Shown in pieces: positions 59,739-64,000 of a DNA stretch of 64,000 bases (the stretch's first letter is position 1; every line of letters starts with the position of its first letter). Origin of the DNA: Parastagonospora avenae f. sp. tritici 18332-5 (lineage: Eukaryota > Ascomycota > Dothideomycetes > Pleosporales > Phaeosphaeriaceae); assembly GCA_022559985.1 (NCBI GenBank), contig JAFJTR010000081.1, positions 62,001-126,000 of the forward strand, in the 5' to 3' direction. The position numbers were made by a program, and so were the translations under genes. The notes beneath the pieces are model-generated. The model saw only the letters and a list, made by a program, of their open reading frames with translations. It was not told the origin of the DNA and ran no database searches.

Positions 59739-61937
59739 TTATGTCCAATGCAGCGGTAAGTTTCCGAATTCGGACATCGATCCAAAGGCAGAGGAGTCCA
59801 GATGAAGCCAATCAGTTGTTTGCCATTCATCAAGGAAGCTTTGCAAGCCCGGAGTTGTGGTGTCAATCGGGCTATTGAACACTGTTGGCCAACTTTGCGG
59901 CACATGATCCGTGGCTGATGAGTGAGCATCGTTGGCTTCGCCGGAAGCCGTCGAATGACCCACAATTGGTGCTCTTGAGGTTGAATTATGCCCTTGTAAA
60001 TGTCGAGTTGTTTTTTTCTTTGCTTCTGCTCTCAACTCCTGCAAGATGATGCTGTATTTGCGAGACGGAGAATTTGTAGCTGTCGCTTGGGCTAGATGAC
60101 TCAAGCAGCGCTCAGCTTCATCGATGAGCTTGTGTCGTTCAGTGATTGTTGGGACACCGCTGCTGTCCTGGATGACCCACACGTAGACGATGACCAGAGC
60201 ACAGAAGCACACATAGTGAGTCCACCAGAAGGCATGAAACATGCGACCCTCTCTAGCCATGCGATCGACCATCTCTAGAACTGATTGTGCTGCAGAAATA
60301 CATTCTGCAAGGCTTTCGGTCGCAAGCGTGCGCATATCACCATTGTTGCGAAACGTATTGTTCAGCAGGAATGGGCGATGAGCAAGCATTACAGCATGAC
60401 AATATGAAAGTCTGAGGGCGATGGCTTGCCGTCGAAAGCTGTGAATCAAGCTGCTTGGATTGACGGATCCAAGAAGTGGTGGTAATGACGCTTTCCATTG
60501 GTGCAATTCTTTTCCAAGTCGATGTGAGGCAGCCAGACGAACGTGATCCGGCACAGCCTTGATCGAATAAACTTCGCGTGATATCTTCTCCGCAATCTGT
60601 GCCAGCTTAGCTTGCCAGATCAACGAGTCAATGTGGCAATCGTAATCGACTGCGCCATCGGCTAGAACACCGGAGTGGAGCATGTCTTCGTCATTGATAG
60701 AGTCTGGGAAGTTCTGATCTATGTCATCGTCATGATAATGTCTCGGTCTCCCAAAGACGGCGCCCAGGTATTTGTCCAAGGTGTACGCTACCCAAAACGT
60801 CCTTCGTTTACACTGCTCTTGGATGTAGTCACGGCTTTCTGGTAAAGTACTTTTGCGAGCATCTTTGCGATGTAGGCCCAAGGCGGAGATGATTTGCAGG
60901 GCATGGCCGAACGTGTACCAGGCTTGGTTAAACCGACTTGACATAAGCAGGTAAAGCACCTGAATGAGCCGCGACTGCGCTGATTCTAGTCGGGGAAGAC
61001 CTCTCTCTTCATCGCTGAGACGTGTGGCTTCGTGGAATAGCTCATCAGCTTGTGGCGCACTACCGTTTGTTTCAATTGAGGGGTTGTCGTCGCCATTGGC
61101 CTTTTCTTCGTGGAATGAAGCAATAGCGAGAACCGCCAATACAACGGCAGCCCTGGCGTTGCCAACTCCGCTGACTTGTCCTCTGTCCGATTGCTCGTCG
61201 TCCAATACCGCAGCGCACCATTCTTCTACAGACGGTCTGTGGAGTATCCTGTAGGTAGCAATGCACACGTCAAAGTAAAGCTCGAGTAATCTCCTGCCTC
61301 TGATGAGAGATGGCAAATTTGGCCTGTGGCCAGGGTTCCGAAGCAGCTTGTCGCCGGCACAGGCTAAGAGTTGATCGTCTTCGACGGGTGCCCCGATCCG
61401 GCCTACGATAACTTGACTATTCTCATCATTGGAAATACGTCGCCACGCACGATGCAAGAAAGACAGACCGGAGGTAGGATCTAAAAATTGTCCAGCGACT
61501 TCTAAGCCTGGTGATGCCCTACCAGATGGGACATTCTGTACCCGCTGCTCGTTTAGCTCTTCCGAAATAGATTGTAGCATAGCCAAGGCTTCATCATGCG
61601 GTAGCTGATTTTCGAGAGCGCCTGAGATCTCGGAAACAACGCCGGACGGCCCATCTGCAGACTGTGACCTCAAGTGCACGAGTGATGGTGAGTTTGGCAA
61701 ACCCTCTTGCTCCACACGACGTGGTGGGGTTGCCTTGCCGCGAGAGTAAACAGCATTATATCGGCAGATTCGTCCTCGACGCCGGCATGTTACACAGGGC
61801 TGGTCGCCAGAGCACTTTGACTTTTTCGATTTGCAGATGTCGCAGGCCCTCGTGACCTTCGCCTTGTGCCTTCGTTGATCGTCACGGTCGACAATGTCTA
61901 CGCCGCGCTTCTGGGGTATGATCGGGACTCCGGACAT
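59739..61937 (-). CDS. Zn2Cys6 fungal transcription factor
   Basis: Single exon, 732 residues. The binuclear zinc cluster is complete: C32-x2-C35-x6-C42-x5-C48-x2-C51-x6-C58, preceded by basic RRHKAKVTRA and followed by RYNAVYSRGK. The middle homology region (fungal-specific transcription factor domain) spans about residues 210-560, with LLELYFDVCIATYRILHRPS, QIISALGLHRKDA and CKRRTFWVAYTLDKYLGAVFGRPRHYHDDDIDQNFP. Such proteins bind CGG half-sites, usually as dimers. It lies between the transporter and the aldo-keto reductase and is the obvious candidate regulator of the accessory cluster. Its own start (61937) faces the reductase across a promoter with four CGGAT/ATCCG half-sites, so autoregulation is possible. 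Confidence 0.95.
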   Translation of the reverse strand: MSGVPIIPQKRGVDIVDRDDQRRHKAKVTRACDICKSKKSKCSGDQPCVTCRRRGRICRYNAVYSRGKATPPRRVEQEGLPNSPSLVHLRSQSADGPSGVVSEISGALENQLPHDEALAMLQSISEELNEQRVQNVPSGRASPGLEVAGQFLDPTSGLSFLHRAWRRISNDENSQVIVGRIGAPVEDDQLLACAGDKLLRNPGHRPNLPSLIRGRRLLELYFDVCIATYRILHRPSVEEWCAAVLDDEQSDRGQVSGVGNARAAVVLAVLAIASFHEEKANGDDNPSIETNGSAPQADELFHEATRLSDEERGLPRLESAQSRLIQVLYLLMSSRFNQAWYTFGHALQIISALGLHRKDARKSTLPESRDYIQEQCKRRTFWVAYTLDKYLGAVFGRPRHYHDDDIDQNFPDSINDEDMLHSGVLADGAVDYDCHIDSLIWQAKLAQIAEKISREVYSIKAVPDHVRLAASHRLGKELHQWKASLPPLLGSVNPSSLIHSFRRQAIALRLSYCHAVMLAHRPFLLNNTFRNNGDMRTLATESLAECISAAQSVLEMVDRMAREGRMFHAFWWTHYVCFCALVIVYVWVIQDSSGVPTITERHKLIDEAERCLSHLAQATATNSPSRKYSIILQELRAEAKKKTTRHLQGHNSTSRAPIVGHSTASGEANDAHSSATDHVPQSWPTVFNSPIDTTTPGLQSFLDEWQTTDWLHLDSSAFGSMSEFGNLPLHWT

Positions 61938-62315
61938 GTTATCGAGCCTGCAGGCAATCGTGTGGTCTCCGGCGATTCATTTTGCGGTGAGATGGACATT
62001 TGCGCAAACTGCGCAATTGAAGAATACAAGAATGAGCTGATGAGCACGAATGAAAGGGATATCCGAAGTGCTAGCGGATAATGTGCGGGGTCGCTGGCAT
62101 GACTCGCTTCAGTTTCCTTCCTTCCACGATGACCAAGTGTGTAGCGATATCCGATATATCCGAAGTCGTTCTTTCCACGGCCAAGGTCAATGATTCGTTG
62201 TCATGAATTCGACGCTGTTCAAGCAGGCGCAATTCATATAATAGGAATCTCTCGTTTCCATCTATCATGATGCAACCCAAGTAAAACACACACTTTCGCT
62301 GCATTCATCACCACC
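61938..62315. promoter_or_regulatory. Divergent promoter, Zn2Cys6 regulator / aldo-keto reductase
   Basis: 378 bases. ATCCG at 62061-62065 and CGGAT at 62075-62079 form an everted pair separated by 9 bases; ATCCG at 62149-62153 and 62158-62162 form a direct pair in 9-bp register. Less than one half-site is expected by chance. The same half-site occurs in the NRPS-like/MFS promoter. Confidence 0.55.
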
Positions 62316-63338
62316 ATGCCACTTCCTACTCATTTTAAGCTCAACACCGGGGCTCAGATTCCGGCTGTCGGCTTTGGAACTTGGCAAGCGAAGCCTGGGG
62401 AGGTCGAACATGCTGTCGAGGCAGCACTTAATGCCGGCTATCGTCACATTGATTGCGCTGCCATCTATCGCAACGAGACTGAAGTAGGCGACGGTATCCG
62501 GCGAAGCGGAGTGCCTCGATCAGACATCTTCATCACCGGCAAGCTATGGAATACGAAGCATGCGCCAGAAGACGTCGAAGCTGCGCTTGACAAGTCACTG
62601 AAAGACCTTGGCGTTACACATTTGGACCTTTTCTTGCTCCATTGGCCTGTGTAAGTGATCAGTCACCCTCGGCGATGCATTTTCACTGACACATTCAGCG
62701 CGTTCAACGGTAAGACAGGTAAATGGTTCCCACTACGCGAAGACGGTGTTTTCGACTTGGTCGACATAGATCCTGCAACAACTTACAAGGCAATGGAAAA
62801 GCTCCTTTCGACAGGCAAAGTTCGCGCGATTGGCGTCTCCAACTTTACAGTCAACGCCCTGAACGACCTGCTCTCGAAAACCAGTATCGTCCCTGCTGTA
62901 AACCAGATTGAAGCGCACCCTTATCTGCAACAGCCTGCGCTGTTCGACTTTTGCAAAAGCAGAAACATTCTCATTGAGGCCTACTCGCCACTTGGAAACA
63001 ACCAGACTGGCGAGCCTCGCACCGTGGACGATGAGGTGGTGGGTGTGATTAGCCAGCGACTGAACATGAATCGAGGGCAGGTGCTCGCGAGTTGGGGCAT
63101 TCAGCGCGGAACAGTCGTGTTGCCAAAGAGCGTGACGCCGAGCAGGATCAAGAGTAATCTGCAAGTCAACGAGCTCCCCAACGACGTGTTCCAAAAGCTG
63201 AATGCTTTGGAGAAGCACAAGCGTTTCAATCAACAATCGCGGTGGGGTCATGACATATTCGAAGAGTTGGGAGAGGACAAAGTGAGCAAGATTGCCCGAG
63301 ACTCTGCTCAAGAGAACAAGGAAAAGTTCACGATATAA
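62316..63338 (+). CDS. Aldo-keto reductase
   Basis: Two exons, 62316-62650 and 62699-63338, with a 48-nt GT-AG intron; 324 residues. The catalytic tetrad is complete: Asp46 in RHIDCAAIY, Tyr51, Lys76 in ITGKLWNTK and His109 in LFLLHWPV. NADPH-site features follow: IGVSNF, VNQIEAHPYLQQ, EAYSPLGNN and VVLPKSVTPSRIKSN. The length is normal for the (beta/alpha)8 family that reduces aldehydes and ketones. Next to an aldehyde-forming A-T-R enzyme it could reduce the released aldehyde to an alcohol; this is inference from position. Start at the first ATG (MPLPTHFKLNTG), which is the usual family N-terminus. There is no peroxisomal or secretion signal. Confidence 0.95.
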
Positions 63339-63764
63339 TGCGGATTCTCGACCAAGATGTTAAGTGAACAAGTGCATTACAAAGCCCGCAGCTATACACT
63401 GGACTTCAATTGCGACATCGACAACATCCTGTGTATAGCATCAAGCACGCCGGCTGATATCAATGCATCAAGATTGGCAATACGTAGCGATACGTAGTAT
63501 CGTCGGTACTTTACACAACTGCACACTTCCAAAGTCTTAATCTCGTGTGCTACTTGGCCTCATACGCTGGTTTTTAGATAATCGAATCGACGGTCGACCA
63601 TCTGCGTGGACACTTTACGCCTGTTGGGCAAAGTGACGGGCGCGTGTGCCGGCATCCAAGATGCGCGTGACATTTATCCACGCGAGTAAACGTGTATCCA
63701 AAACATCCTTGTACGTGCTCCAGATGGATTGTCGCATTATATTTTCAAGGCGGGCCATAGTCAG
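63339..63764. other. Intergenic region downstream of the aldo-keto reductase
   Basis: About 425 bases without a supported gene. A minus-strand ORF over 63615-63992 has no motifs and overlaps the open plus-strand frame at the edge. Confidence 0.4.
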
Positions 63765-64000
63765 ATGCCTCGTTGTCACCGACGACACAGGGAAGACGCG
63801 GAAAGTCAAGAAGTTGATTCTGACGATTGGATTGAGCGATGGGTTGCCCGAAATCGACGGATAGAGCAAACTATGGAAGAAGAAGATGTGAGTGCGCGCC
63901 CGAGAGGCTACCGCCATTTCACTGGCGTGCTGACCATGACGCCAGACCCCATTGCCTCTTCTGTCTCGGCTACGAAGATCGTGGGGCTGCAAGCTCGGGT
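63765..64000 (+). CDS. Possible 5' part of a gene cut by the window edge
   Basis: A frame opens at an ATG at 63765 (MPRCHRRHRED..., SDDWIERWVARNRRIEQTMEEED) and stays open to the window end. A GTGAGT at 63888 could be a splice donor. Near 63950, another frame reads HCLFCLGYEDRG, a CxxC knuckle that resembles fungal zinc-knuckle or FluG/DUF3435-type sequences; no single in-phase splice I found joins the two. It may be a real gene start, a relic or chance. Confidence 0.25.
   Translation, partial: MPRCHRRHREDAESQEVDSDDWIERWVARNRRIEQTMEEEDVSARPRGYRHFTGVLTMTPDPIASSVSATKIVGLQAR

Overview
This 64-kb window looks like nuclear chromosomal DNA of a filamentous ascomycete (Pezizomycotina). The evidence is short GT-AG introns of about 45-75 nt, a HET-domain gene, a Zn2Cys6 regulator, a NACHT-TPR STAND protein, an NRPS-like reductase, and housekeeping proteins with filamentous-fungus architecture. 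The class is less certain; Dothideomycetes is my guess from general protein similarity only. I could not run any search, so gene names rest on motif recognition. Exon boundaries were read by hand and checked for phase.

Layout. 0.7-6.2 kb: DLT1, TATA-binding protein, and a PMU1-like histidine phosphatase whose frame has a TAA at codon 11. 6.7-8.7 kb: a decayed HET-domain gene (two nonsense codons and a frameshift). 9.4-19.5 kb: a second histidine phosphatase, peroxisomal 3-ketoacyl-CoA thiolase, a GRAM/WBP2-like protein, a family-1 glycosyltransferase and a class II aldolase/adducin protein. 19.5-23.2 kb: a gene-poor stretch with short coding-like fragments. 23.2-30.4 kb: a 2308-residue NACHT-TPR protein. 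30.7-37.0 kb: a small uncertain ORF, a GH43 enzyme without signal peptide, an anchored MOSC protein and a C2H2 zinc-finger protein. 37.0-40.3 kb: another gene-poor stretch, ending in two MCB-type boxes in front of MRC1. 40.3-53.8 kb: MRC1, COQ7, RTF1, a beta-lactamase-family hydrolase and an Osh3-type oxysterol-binding protein.

54.1-63.3 kb is the most coherent accessory region. It holds an adenylation-thiolation-reductase enzyme, an ACS-family MFS transporter, a Zn2Cys6 regulator and an aldo-keto reductase, arranged as two divergent pairs. I infer a module that takes up an organic acid, reduces it to an aldehyde, then to an alcohol. Both divergent promoters are enriched in CGGAT half-sites. 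One contains a perfect 16-bp palindrome of the CGG-N8-CCG type, a natural candidate target for the cluster regulator.

No CRISPR array, rRNA, convincing tRNA, intact transposon or viral sequence was seen. Large opposite-strand ORFs over real exons were treated as shadows.
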